From assembly GCA_050300015.1 (NCBI GenBank), contig JBNKWZ010000008.1:124001-188000 (forward strand): a stretch of 64,000 bases of DNA, in the 5' to 3' direction. The notes beneath the pieces were generated by a model. That model made no database searches. It was not told where the DNA came from and worked only from the letters and a program-made list of their open reading frames with translations. Positions 54,092 to 62,143 of the stretch are shown here, in pieces. The position numbers and the translations under genes were made by a program. Source of the stretch: CAYZQH01 sp050300015. GTDB taxonomy: Bacteria; Pseudomonadota; Gammaproteobacteria; Pseudomonadales; Cellvibrionaceae. Within the stretch, counting starts at the first letter, position 1. Each line of letters begins with the position of its first letter.

Positions 54092-55399
54092 TTATGCCAA
54101 CACATTTGCCAGCCAACCGATAAATCCCCCCGCTAAAATAACCCAAGGGATGGAGATTTTAAACCGAACCAGTGCAATAAAGGCCGCCAGCGCCAGGAAC
54201 CCCTCCAACCAATGGTTGCCGGTGTCGAACCACAAAACGGCCGAGGCAAAATACACGCACAAGTGTACGATCACACCCACCACCGCACAGGTAACCGCGG
54301 CGAGCGGCGCCTGCCATTGACTGAGGTTTTGGGTGCGTTGAATCCAAGGTGCACCGGCCAAAATCCACAAAAAGCAGGGCAAGAAGGTATACCAAGCCAC
54401 CCAAATGGCGCCTAAGGTGCCAGCCCATAAGGGTGCGGTTTCGGCAAGTGGTGCTTGGTGGTAAGCACCCAAATAACCTACAAATACCGTCACCATAATC
54501 AGCGGGCCGGGTGTGGTTTCGCCTAAAGCCAGGCCGTCCATCATTTGCGCGGCACTTAACCATTGGTATTGTGTGGCGGCGTGATCCGCTATATAGGGTA
54601 ACACCGCGTAGGCACCACCAAAGGTCACCATGGCGGCTTTGGTAAAAAAAATTGCCATGGTCATAAACGGTGTGCTGGAATCAAACGTGGCCCAAAGTGC
54701 CGCCAGGGGCAACAGCCAAAGCCCAAGGCACAACAGCAGGACTTTAATGCTAAACCACAGCAAAGTGCGGCTTGGCTCGGGGGTGGTTTCACCCTGTGCC
54801 TGTGCAGTGGGCGGCGGCAGTGGCCACCAGCGCGGCTGCCAACGATGTAAGAGCCAACCGGTGAGTGCCGCAATCGCAATCACTAAGGGATAGGGCAGAT
54901 GCAAAACGGCCAAGGCCCCGCCTGCGGCGATGGCAATGCCATAAGCGGCGGGTGTATTCAGTACGCGACGCCCTAAACGCCAGGCCGCAAAAGCCACAAT
55001 GGCGACAACGGTAGGTTTAATCCCGGCGAGCACAAAAGCCAACGTGTCCCACTCGACGTAGGTGACGTACACACCGCAAAAGCCGATAAACAAAAGCAGC
55101 GCCGGTAACACAAACAAAACCCCAGCGATCACGCCCCCTAGGGTTTTGTGTAATATCCAACCTAAATAAATGGCCAGTTGTTGTGCTTCGGGGCCGGGCA
55201 ATAACATGCAATAATTGAGAGCGCGAATAAATTGCGCATCACTGACCCACTTTTTATTGTCCACCAACTCCTGGTGCATAATGGCTATTTGACCGGCGGG
55301 ACCCCCAAAACTGATGCACCCCAATTTGGCCCAAAACCAAAAGGCTTCGAGCATTGTCGGTGCGCAAGGTGTTGCGGCGTCGGTGCGGGCATGGGCCAT
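54092..55399 (-). CDS. chrA: Chromate transporter (CHR family)
   Basis: This 435-residue inner-membrane protein is made of two homologous CHR halves. The first has KLGCISFGGPAGQIAIMHQE and YCMLLPGPEAQQLAIYLGW. The second has AAMVTFGGAYAVLPYIADHA and GLALGETTPGPLIMVTVFVGY. The family exports chromate by a membrane-potential-driven mechanism. A His/Pro/Trp-rich loop joins the halves (near 190-212). GGGGAG precedes ATG 55399. No chrB regulator is near. Confidence 0.93.
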   Translation of the reverse strand: MAHARTDAATPCAPTMLEAFWFWAKLGCISFGGPAGQIAIMHQELVDNKKWVSDAQFIRALNYCMLLPGPEAQQLAIYLGWILHKTLGGVIAGVLFVLPALLLFIGFCGVYVTYVEWDTLAFVLAGIKPTVVAIVAFAAWRLGRRVLNTPAAYGIAIAAGGALAVLHLPYPLVIAIAALTGWLLHRWQPRWWPLPPPTAQAQGETTPEPSRTLLWFSIKVLLLCLGLWLLPLAALWATFDSSTPFMTMAIFFTKAAMVTFGGAYAVLPYIADHAATQYQWLSAAQMMDGLALGETTPGPLIMVTVFVGYLGAYHQAPLAETAPLWAGTLGAIWVAWYTFLPCFLWILAGAPWIQRTQNLSQWQAPLAAVTCAVVGVIVHLCVYFASAVLWFDTGNHWLEGFLALAAFIALVRFKISIPWVILAGGFIGWLANVLA

Positions 55400-55481
55400 A
55401 AGGCTCCCCTGTCAATTCATTCAGGCAGTATCACACGGGGTTGCGTTTCTCTAAGCCATTTTACTTTAAGGCTACAGGCGG

Positions 55482-55838
55482 CTAAGCGTTCTCTGGCGCA
55501 ATGGGTGTAGACTGAATGGCGTGTTGAATATTGGATAATTGGGTTTCGAGATTTTTCAGTTCGCGCAATAAAGACAAGCGATGCATTTCAAGCAATAGCC
55601 AGATTCGCAACACCAACATTACCAACAACGTGGCAAGCGCACCAACTGCCCAATGGAGTTTATCGGCCATAACCGGGGTATTGAACATTTGCCAGGCACA
55701 AAAAAGCGCAAGACTGCCAAAAACGAGGGCCGCTATTACCACAACAGGCGCGACCCAGCGAAAAGTGCGCGAAGCGAAACTTCGCAACATTAATTGAAAG
55801 GGGTTTAAAGACGCTTCGTCGTATTTGGAATTTTGCAT
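55482..55838 (-). CDS. Two-helix membrane protein, DUF6768-like
   Basis: This 118-residue protein has two hydrophobic helices (about 30-52 and 62-82), the pattern TFRWVAPVVV...WAVGALATLLVMLVLRIWLLLEMHRLSLLRELKNLE and a C-terminal coiled helix. The layout fits DUF6768, small proteins usually encoded with ECF sigma factors, but no sigma factor is adjacent here. Assignment is from memory of the family pattern. Function unknown. Confidence 0.7.
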   Translation of the reverse strand: MQNSKYDEASLNPFQLMLRSFASRTFRWVAPVVVIAALVFGSLALFCAWQMFNTPVMADKLHWAVGALATLLVMLVLRIWLLLEMHRLSLLRELKNLETQLSNIQHAIQSTPIAPENA

Positions 55839-55962
55839 GGGGAGTACCTTTTGATCTAACGGTACCAGGCAGCATGCAGGGTTAAAGTCACGGATTCAAT
55901 ACCAGCATATTAAATCATCTACCCCTATTCGGTTTTCTTGGCGAACTGTTTCACTATTAAAG

Positions 55963-55986
55963 CGGCGCACCATGATCGGTGCGCCG
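55963..55986 (-). terminator. Probable intrinsic terminator of the homocysteine methyltransferase gene
   Basis: A perfect nine-base GC-rich stem CGGCGCACC/GGTGCGCCG with loop ATGATC begins 24 bases past the minus-strand stop at 56011. On the minus strand it is followed by CTTTAATAG, a weak T tract. Confidence 0.5.
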
Positions 55987-56010
55987 ATGACGATCAACAT
56001 CTTTATTAGC

Positions 56011-56949
56011 TCAAATGCAGGTGACGCAAACCGCTTCGATATGACGGTGGTCCGTGCCGCAACAACCACCGTAAATTCGCAGATTTTTTAATAGACTTTT
56101 TAGCTTCAAGTAATCCAAGCCTAGAGCCTTGGGGTTGCCCTCGTCTAACACCTCGGCTTCATCCAGCTCTTGATGACTGCACTGCGAGGCGTTCGCACGA
56201 ATGGCAAAAATTCGTTGCGTCCAAGGTGCATTGCCATCGAGTAGGGCTTGAAAATGCGTGGGGTGCGCGCAGTTGACCATGTAGTACGCCGGGTAGGCTT
56301 GCGTGTCCTCGTCCACCGCTTCGATGGCGCTTTGTAAGGTCTCTCCCGTGGGCAAGCGCCCGTCGGTTTCCACAGTAAAAGACAAACACACGGGCATATT
56401 GGCGCGCTTCGCGGCACGTGCAATGCCAATGCCTTCTTCAATGGTATTGAGCGTCATGGCGCACACCATATCGGCAGCTGTTGTCGCAAAACTTTGAATT
56501 TGTGGCAAATGGTAATCACAGGCTTCACGGGCGGTCATTTGGTGGTTAGGCACGTATCCATCACCGCGTGGGCCGATATTGCCGCTGATGACCATGGGAA
56601 AGGTTGCATTGGCATGTTGTGCACGCAGCTTTTCAATCTCTGCTACGGCCTGAAGGTTTACACGATGCAGGGCTTCGGCGTCATACCCAAGCTTTTGGCC
56701 CCAGTCTGGGTTCGCCCGCCAGGTGGGGGTCTCTAGAATCATGCCGGCACCATGACGTTTGGCAATGTCGATATAGGGCTGCCAGTAATCCATTAGCGCC
56801 TGCCTTCCTTGCTCGGTTGCCAATAATGTAAATGCGGCAAAACTCGGTAAATCCATTTTACGATGGAACACCAGTGTGGTTTCCATGCCACCATCGGTAA
56901 TAAAGGGCTGCTTCCCCAGTTGGGGTAAAGTGCTGCGGTATTGGCTCAT
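56011..56949 (-). CDS. Homocysteine S-methyltransferase family protein
   Basis: This 312-residue (beta/alpha)8 enzyme has N-terminal TDGGMETTL and the zinc-binding cysteines in MVNCAHP (about 227) and GGCCGTD (Cys296, Cys297). It probably transfers a methyl group from a small donor such as S-methylmethionine or a betaine to homocysteine. The exact donor cannot be read. AAAGGAG precedes ATG 56949. It shares a 98-base divergent promoter region with the GlxA-type regulator, which may control it. Confidence 0.88.
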   Translation of the reverse strand: MSQYRSTLPQLGKQPFITDGGMETTLVFHRKMDLPSFAAFTLLATEQGRQALMDYWQPYIDIAKRHGAGMILETPTWRANPDWGQKLGYDAEALHRVNLQAVAEIEKLRAQHANATFPMVISGNIGPRGDGYVPNHQMTAREACDYHLPQIQSFATTAADMVCAMTLNTIEEGIGIARAAKRANMPVCLSFTVETDGRLPTGETLQSAIEAVDEDTQAYPAYYMVNCAHPTHFQALLDGNAPWTQRIFAIRANASQCSHQELDEAEVLDEGNPKALGLDYLKLKSLLKNLRIYGGCCGTDHRHIEAVCVTCI

Positions 56950-57047
56950 GGTCTCTCTCCTTTTTGAGCATTAAACACAGGTATAAGGTAGAGCCAAAAG
57001 GGCTTTTGGGTTAAAGTCATTTCCGTTCAAAATGAGTCGAATCGGAC

Positions 57048-58088
57048 ATGGCGGCAAAAAACCCCCTGAATATTGCGCTATTGGTCACTGCAGAGTCCTC
57101 TGCTTCTACCCTCTTTGGTATGTATGACCTGTTTTGCTCGGTGGGCAGGGATTGGCCGCTGCTGACTGAAGGGGTAGCGGGTGAGAGTTTGGTGACCCCA
57201 ACTTTAGTGTCTGACACCGGCAGAGGCTTTTATTCTACCAATGGGGTGTGGATTCAGCCGCAGGCCGCGTTTGCCAAGTGTGCGGATCCAGATGTTATCT
57301 GCATTCCCGATTTATTGGTGGCCCCCAGTGAGACCATGATGGGGCGTTATGCGGGCGAATGTGACTGGCTGCAAACGCAGTTTACGCGGGGCGCCTACAT
57401 TGCCACAGCGTGTACCGGTGCTTTGTTACTGGCCGAGGCAGGCCTATTGGCCGGTGAGGCCACTACCACCCATTGGGCCTATTGTGATGCCATGCGTGCG
57501 CAGTACCGCAATGTTCAAGTTCATGGTGAACGTGCCATGGTGGTGGGCGGCGAGGGCCAGCGTTTATTGATGGCTGGGGGCGGTACGTCGTGGATGGATT
57601 TGGCACTATTAATTGTTGCGCGTTTTATCAACGTTGAAGAGGCCATGCGCTTAGCACGGCTGTACTTGATTGATTGGCACCACTTAGGTCAACAACCCTA
57701 CACGGTGTTAACCGGTAGAAGTCAGACAGAGGACGCCTTAATGGCCGAATGCCAAGTTTGGGCGGCGCAACACTATGAGCAGGAATCCCCCGTAGCCAAA
57801 ATGGCGGCCATCAGTGGGTTAACGGATCGCACCTTTAATCGCCGTTTTGTCAAAGCCACTGGACTGACGCCCTTGGAGTATGTACACGCCTTAAGATTGG
57901 AGGAAGCCAAGCATCTACTGGAGACCACGGTGGATCCTGTTGAGGCCGTAGCCAATACCATTGGGTATGAAGATGCGGGTTTTTTCGGCCGCCTGTTTAA
58001 ACGTAAGGTGGGTTTAAGCCCCGCACAGTATCGAAGGCGTTTTGGAGCGCTCCGGCAATCGCTCAACCTGTTGCCCTCATTGCGATAG
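57048..58088 (+). CDS. GlxA-family transcriptional regulator (DJ-1/PfpI plus AraC HTH)
   Basis: This 346-residue regulator has an N-terminal class-I amidotransferase-like (DJ-1) domain (about 8-190; ACTGALLLAEAGLL) and a C-terminal AraC double helix-turn-helix (about 240-335; FNRRFVKATGLTPLEYVHAL, IGYEDAGFFGRLFKRKVGLS). GlxA-type regulators often respond to methylated amines or amino acids such as glycine betaine. Its divergent neighbour is a homocysteine methyltransferase, so a role in methyl-donor use is an attractive inference. Confidence 0.91.
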   Translation: MAAKNPLNIALLVTAESSASTLFGMYDLFCSVGRDWPLLTEGVAGESLVTPTLVSDTGRGFYSTNGVWIQPQAAFAKCADPDVICIPDLLVAPSETMMGRYAGECDWLQTQFTRGAYIATACTGALLLAEAGLLAGEATTTHWAYCDAMRAQYRNVQVHGERAMVVGGEGQRLLMAGGGTSWMDLALLIVARFINVEEAMRLARLYLIDWHHLGQQPYTVLTGRSQTEDALMAECQVWAAQHYEQESPVAKMAAISGLTDRTFNRRFVKATGLTPLEYVHALRLEEAKHLLETTVDPVEAVANTIGYEDAGFFGRLFKRKVGLSPAQYRRRFGALRQSLNLLPSLR

Positions 58089-58207
58089 TGCAAGCGGTTT
58101 TATCAAACGGCTGACCAGGTTTTCGTACCTAGCTGAGAGGCGAATAAACCGTTGGTGGGATGGTTCATTTGGGGTGTACTGATGGCTCGTACTGAAAGGA
58201 ACACACT

Positions 58208-58666
58208 ATGCATATTTGGGTCGATGCCGATGCCTGCCCGGTGCCGGTGAAAGAAATGTTATTCCGCGCGGCCGAGCGCACTCAAACTCCAGTGACGTTA
58301 GTGGCCAATCAGCCTATGCGTGTGCCGCCGTCATCTTTTATCACCACTATTCAAGTGATGCAGGGTTTTGATGTTGCAGATAATGAAATCGTCAAACGCT
58401 TGAACGCAGGCGACTTGGTGGTAACCGGTGATATTCCGCTCGCCGCAGAGGTGATCGAAAAAGGCGGTGATGTGATCAATACGCGGGGCGAAGCCTTAAC
58501 GCACAATAACATTCAAGCGCGCTTGACCTTGCGCAACTTCATGGACACCCTGCGCGGCAGTGGCGTGGACACGGGTGGCCCTGCAGCCTATAGTCAACAA
58601 GACCGTCAAGCGTTTGCCAATCAATTGGATAAATGGTTAACGCGTGCGCGCCGTATTAGTACCTAG
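58208..58666 (+). CDS. YaiI/YqxD family protein (DUF188)
   Basis: This 152-residue protein starts MHIWVDADACPVPVKEML and contains VVTGDIPLAAEVIEKGGDV and RGSGVDTGGPAAYSQQDRQAF, all diagnostic of the DUF188 family with a PIN-like fold. No biochemical function is established. AAAGGAA precedes ATG 58208. It stands alone on the plus strand. Confidence 0.93.
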   Translation: MHIWVDADACPVPVKEMLFRAAERTQTPVTLVANQPMRVPPSSFITTIQVMQGFDVADNEIVKRLNAGDLVVTGDIPLAAEVIEKGGDVINTRGEALTHNNIQARLTLRNFMDTLRGSGVDTGGPAAYSQQDRQAFANQLDKWLTRARRIST

Positions 58667-58809
58667 TTTTTAGTTTTGAGCGCGGTGATATCGACCGATT
58701 AACTTTTTTACATTTTTTAACAAAAACAATGTGTCGGGTTTATGCACGCCGGTTTACAGTCACCTGCACACATAACGCTTAAGCATTACCCAAAATTTAA
58801 GGATTGAGA

Positions 58810-60243
58810 ATGTCTAAAAAGAAGTCCAAAGTGCCAGAGTCTGTAACGGTGGAGTCGCCATCTTTGGTGCAGCCCACGGGTAACGAGCCGTGGGTGACAG
58901 ATACCGCCTGGATAACAGGCATTGCAGGGACACTTACCATTATTTTTAGCGCGTATTACTTCCAAGTCGCCAACATATTGGGTGGTGGTGCGCACCTTTT
59001 TGGGTTGACCTTAACGGATACACGTCACGAAGGCATTTTACTATCCATTGGCATCGTCACGTTGGTGATGGCAAGCCTCGAAATTGTTCGGTTGCGGCTG
59101 TTTTACGGTAAAAACTATTTTAAGCCCTCGCCTTGGCTTGCAAAAAAACAATACGGTGCCTTATTTAAAGAGTCTTTTAAACGTTATTGTTTGCTGCTAT
59201 TGCTATTATGGTTGACCAAGGTGGGTTATCACTCGATTGTAGAATATGGCTTTAAGCATCACAACGCGTATTATCAACCTTGGTTTTTAGCACTTGAGGT
59301 ACTTTGGACGATTTATCTGTATTTAGGCTTTCCATATATTCTGTTAACCACAGCCTTGAAGCACGATGCTGAAATTGATAAAAAAGATTTGGCCACTTTA
59401 ACTGAAAAATGTTTACGCTTTGGCATGGCCAAAATCCCGCTTTTAGGCGTTAGAACCTATGACTTTAACCTTTACGATAAGCGAGCAGCTTTAGGTTATT
59501 TGGTAAAATTCTTTTTCTGTCCGGTGATCACCGTTTTCTATTTTGATAATTTTAGTACTCTGGCAAATAATTTTGATTACTTAACCCATGGTTTTGTTGA
59601 CCATTTGCGCAATGGCACCTATACGATGGAATTGTTTGGCAATGATTTTGGCAATGTGGCCACCTCCATGATATTCAGCATTGATGTGGGGCTTGCTTGG
59701 GTGGGTTATGTGGTGTCTTCACGTTGGCTGGATAACCAAACCGTTTCGGCGGAGCCTACTTTGTTGGGTTGGTCCGTTTGTTTGGTCAGCTACCCGCCAT
59801 TTCGAGTGATTACTGGCTGGTTTGTTACAGGCCCCGGTGAAAACCTTTACGCCCACATTCCGGATCAATTTATCGTGGGCGTATTCGGGACCATGATGAT
59901 TATCAGTTATTTTGTCTATATGTTGCCCACCGTTTGGTTTGGCGTGCGATTTTCCAACCTAACTCATCGGGGCATTATCCGTAAAGGGCCTTTTGCGATT
60001 GTTCGCCACCCCGCCTATGCCTCCAAAAATTTTGCGTGGTGGTGTGTGGGCCTTCCTGCATCTATTTACGTAATGTTCACCTCAAGTTTTAGCCAAGGTC
60101 TTATGTATATTGCGGGTTTGATTGTGGCATCAGGAATATACTATCTACGTGCCATTACCGAGGAGCGACACTTGAGTTTTGACCCGGATTACGAGGCCTA
60201 TTGTAAACAGGTGAAGTATCGGTTTATTCCTGGTGTTATCTAA
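58810..60243 (+). CDS. Polytopic membrane protein with C-terminal ICMT/PEMT-like methyltransferase region
   Basis: This 477-residue protein has about nine hydrophobic segments and an N-terminal cytoplasmic tail of about 30 residues rich in Lys, Pro and Ser. The C-terminal 120 residues match isoprenylcysteine/phospholipid methyltransferases: THRGIIRKGPFAIVRHPAYA, then TEERHLSFDPDYEAYCKQVKYRFIPG. The N-terminal 350 residues are unrecognised, so this is a fusion of a novel membrane region to a methyltransferase fold. ATG 58810 follows AAGGA. The substrate is unknown. Confidence 0.82.
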   Translation: MSKKKSKVPESVTVESPSLVQPTGNEPWVTDTAWITGIAGTLTIIFSAYYFQVANILGGGAHLFGLTLTDTRHEGILLSIGIVTLVMASLEIVRLRLFYGKNYFKPSPWLAKKQYGALFKESFKRYCLLLLLLWLTKVGYHSIVEYGFKHHNAYYQPWFLALEVLWTIYLYLGFPYILLTTALKHDAEIDKKDLATLTEKCLRFGMAKIPLLGVRTYDFNLYDKRAALGYLVKFFFCPVITVFYFDNFSTLANNFDYLTHGFVDHLRNGTYTMELFGNDFGNVATSMIFSIDVGLAWVGYVVSSRWLDNQTVSAEPTLLGWSVCLVSYPPFRVITGWFVTGPGENLYAHIPDQFIVGVFGTMMIISYFVYMLPTVWFGVRFSNLTHRGIIRKGPFAIVRHPAYASKNFAWWCVGLPASIYVMFTSSFSQGLMYIAGLIVASGIYYLRAITEERHLSFDPDYEAYCKQVKYRFIPGVI

Positions 60244-60289
60244 AGGCTGTGTTATTCAGAGTTTGGCGGAAGCAACAATTAGCGTTAAG

Positions 60290-60462
60290 CTATTAACCCC
60301 GCCATCTTTTATGTCGGGTTATGCGGTACAAGGACGTGCCGCCATTGGCCGAAATGGCCAATGCAAGCCCTTACAATACAAGGAAATTTACATATTTTTG
60401 CCAGTATTTTATGGGCGCGCAATTCAATAGATAGGAGATCTATCGAATTGCGGGGTTAATAG
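60290..60462. repeat. Interspersed palindromic repeat, copy E (long 173-base form)
   Basis: The ends are CTATTAACCCCGCC and GCGGGGTTAATAG. It carries the GCGGTAC-AAGGAC-GTGCCGC core, CATTGGCC/GGCCAATG, and the GCCAGTATTTTATGGGCG stretch shared with modules F and G. It also has a 13-base stem CAATTCAATAGAT/ATCTATCGAATTG (12 pairing) with an AGGAG loop. It therefore joins the modules that occur separately elsewhere. Confidence 0.85.
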
Positions 60463-60466
60463 GAAG

Positions 60467-60513
60467 CCTTCGATTAAGTCCTTGCGCAAAGGTCACAAGG
60501 ACTTAATCGAAGG
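60467..60513. repeat. Perfect 18-base inverted repeat with 11-base loop
   Basis: CCTTCGATTAAGTCCTTG (60467-60484) is repeated inverted at 60496-60513. There is no T run on either strand. It begins four bases after copy E and ends 31 bases before the first in-frame GTG of the zinc-ribbon gene, so as RNA it would form a very stable leader hairpin. Confidence 0.8.
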
Positions 60514-60550
60514 TTCCCTGTTAAAATGCACAGCAATTTTGGGGGTGCCC

Positions 60551-60763
60551 GTGCCATACCGATGTCAAGCTTGTGGACATGCCATGCGCCGCGCTGCGCC
60601 CCATGGCGGGTGCGAGGCCTGCGGTGCGGCAGCCATAAAACCGATAAAATCGAATATCAATATCCAACCCGAAACCAAAACAAAATCCAAAATTGAGATC
60701 GCCATTATGATTTTATTGTGGGGATTATTGATTTACGGGTTATACGACAAGTTTATTGCCTAG
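60551..60763 (+). CDS. Small zinc-ribbon membrane protein
   Basis: This product of about 70 residues begins at GTG 60551 (or 60545). It has two CxxC pairs (CQAC at about 6-9, CEAC at about 21-24) forming a zinc ribbon, a polar linker, and one C-terminal membrane helix (about 50-67; IAIMILLWGLLIYGLY). A frame open to TTG 60482 would start inside the 18-base inverted repeat and is unlikely. Function unknown. Confidence 0.6.
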   Translation: MPYRCQACGHAMRRAAPHGGCEACGAAAIKPIKSNINIQPETKTKSKIEIAIMILLWGLLIYGLYDKFIA

Positions 60764-60802
60764 CGGCATTTTTATCTTTTACATAACCAATAGGAATAAA
60801 TC

Positions 60803-61867
60803 ATGTGCCCAGTGACGTTGCGAGCCGCATTCAGCTTTATCGTATTGATGGGGTTTGGGCTTTTGCCCGTATCGGCGGTTTTGGCAGAACAAAAACCTAA
60901 AACGAATGTACCTCAATCGGGTTTGGAGGAAACCATTGTCGTTCATGGTAAGTCGCTTGAAGGCAACCTAGAGGGCGACAGCGCAGACCGCGATGTCACA
61001 GTGTTACTACCGCCCAGCTATTACAACCAACCCAAATCGCGGTACCCGGTGGTGTATGCACTACATGGCTACACCATTGATAATACTATTTTTAAGGCAA
61101 TGTTAGGTGCTCGGCTGAGTTTGGGCGAAGCATTTAAAGCGGGTGTTGCCGAAATGATTGTGGTGATACCTAGCGCGCTAACGCTACACAACGGTTCCAT
61201 GTATTCGAGTTCGGTTACCATTGGGGATTGGGAAACCTTTATCGCGGAAGATTTAGTCAGTTATATTGATGCGCATTACCGAACGCTTCCTGTTCGCGCT
61301 AATCGAGGTTTGATGGGGCATTCCATGGGGGGCTACGGTGCGTCGCGCATTGGAATGAAACGGCCCGATGTATTTTCAGCGCTTTATATCATGAGCCCTT
61401 GTTGCCTGTCTGCCCGAGAAGCGCCACCAACGCCACTGTTGAAGTCGCTGCAGGCCATTCAAGAGGCGGAAGCAGCAACTAAACTGGGATTTTTGGAGCG
61501 TGCCACTTTGGCGGTGGCGGCAGCTTGGTCGCCCAACCCCAATAAACCACCATTTTATGCGGATTTACCTCTGGGTGATCAGCAACACGTGCAAACGGTT
61601 TTGGCCAACTGGGCAGCCAATGCACCGCTTTCAATGGCCTCTCAATATATTCCTAACCTCAAACGTTACAGTGCCATTGCCATGGATGTGGGAGACCAAG
61701 ATAATTTTAAACACGATACTAAACGCCTTAGCGACATTTTGACCGCATCGGGGGTGCGCAACACGTTTGAAATTTATGAAGGGGATCACGGCAACCGCGT
61801 GGGCGAACGATTTAAACAAAAGGTATTGCCTTTTTTTGGCCGCCACATTTCCCAACCCTCTCCCTAA
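60803..61867 (+). CDS. Secreted putative esterase (esterase D/S-formylglutathione hydrolase-like)
   Basis: This 354-residue protein has a signal peptide (residues 1-29, ending VLA) and an alpha/beta hydrolase domain. It has RYPVVYALHGYTIDN, nucleophile Ser174 in GHSMGGYGA, and the His-bearing EGDHGNRV near the end. It likely acts in the periplasm or outside the cell on an ester of a polysaccharide or small molecule. AGGAA precedes ATG 60803. It is followed by an intrinsic terminator. Confidence 0.88.
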   Translation: MCPVTLRAAFSFIVLMGFGLLPVSAVLAEQKPKTNVPQSGLEETIVVHGKSLEGNLEGDSADRDVTVLLPPSYYNQPKSRYPVVYALHGYTIDNTIFKAMLGARLSLGEAFKAGVAEMIVVIPSALTLHNGSMYSSSVTIGDWETFIAEDLVSYIDAHYRTLPVRANRGLMGHSMGGYGASRIGMKRPDVFSALYIMSPCCLSAREAPPTPLLKSLQAIQEAEAATKLGFLERATLAVAAAWSPNPNKPPFYADLPLGDQQHVQTVLANWAANAPLSMASQYIPNLKRYSAIAMDVGDQDNFKHDTKRLSDILTASGVRNTFEIYEGDHGNRVGERFKQKVLPFFGRHISQPSP

Positions 61868-61903
61868 AGGTACGGCACGCTGAAAGTTCATGAAGCTTAG
61901 ATC

Positions 61904-61935
61904 AAGTCCAAATGGTTTTTCGGTTTGGACTTTTT
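61904..61935 (+). terminator. Intrinsic terminator after the esterase gene
   Basis: A nine-base stem AAGTCCAAA/TTTGGACTT with an 11-base loop is followed by further T residues, 36 bases after the stop codon. Confidence 0.85.
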
Positions 61936-62002
61936 GTGTCGTTCTACCTCCTGCTACCAAGCAGTCGTGCGTGCGTGAATGAAAGCAAGGAATGGAAAAT
62001 AA

Positions 62003-62053
62003 AGGCATGCATTTACAAAATCGGATTGTGTAAATCGCAATGGTGGCATGCCT
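62003..62053. repeat. Nested inverted repeats between converging genes
   Basis: The outer arms are AGGCATGC/GCATGCCT and the inner arms ATTTACA/TGTAAAT, with an asymmetric ten-base interruption. It lies between the esterase terminator and the halogenase stop, possibly a transcript end or operator. Confidence 0.4.
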
Positions 62054-62143
62054 GTCCCTCGTAAAAGCATTTGCTCAACCATTCCGTTAAGCGATTAAAC
62101 TTTCAGTGCCTCCTAGTTGCTCATGTTTGCCAAGTACATCGCA

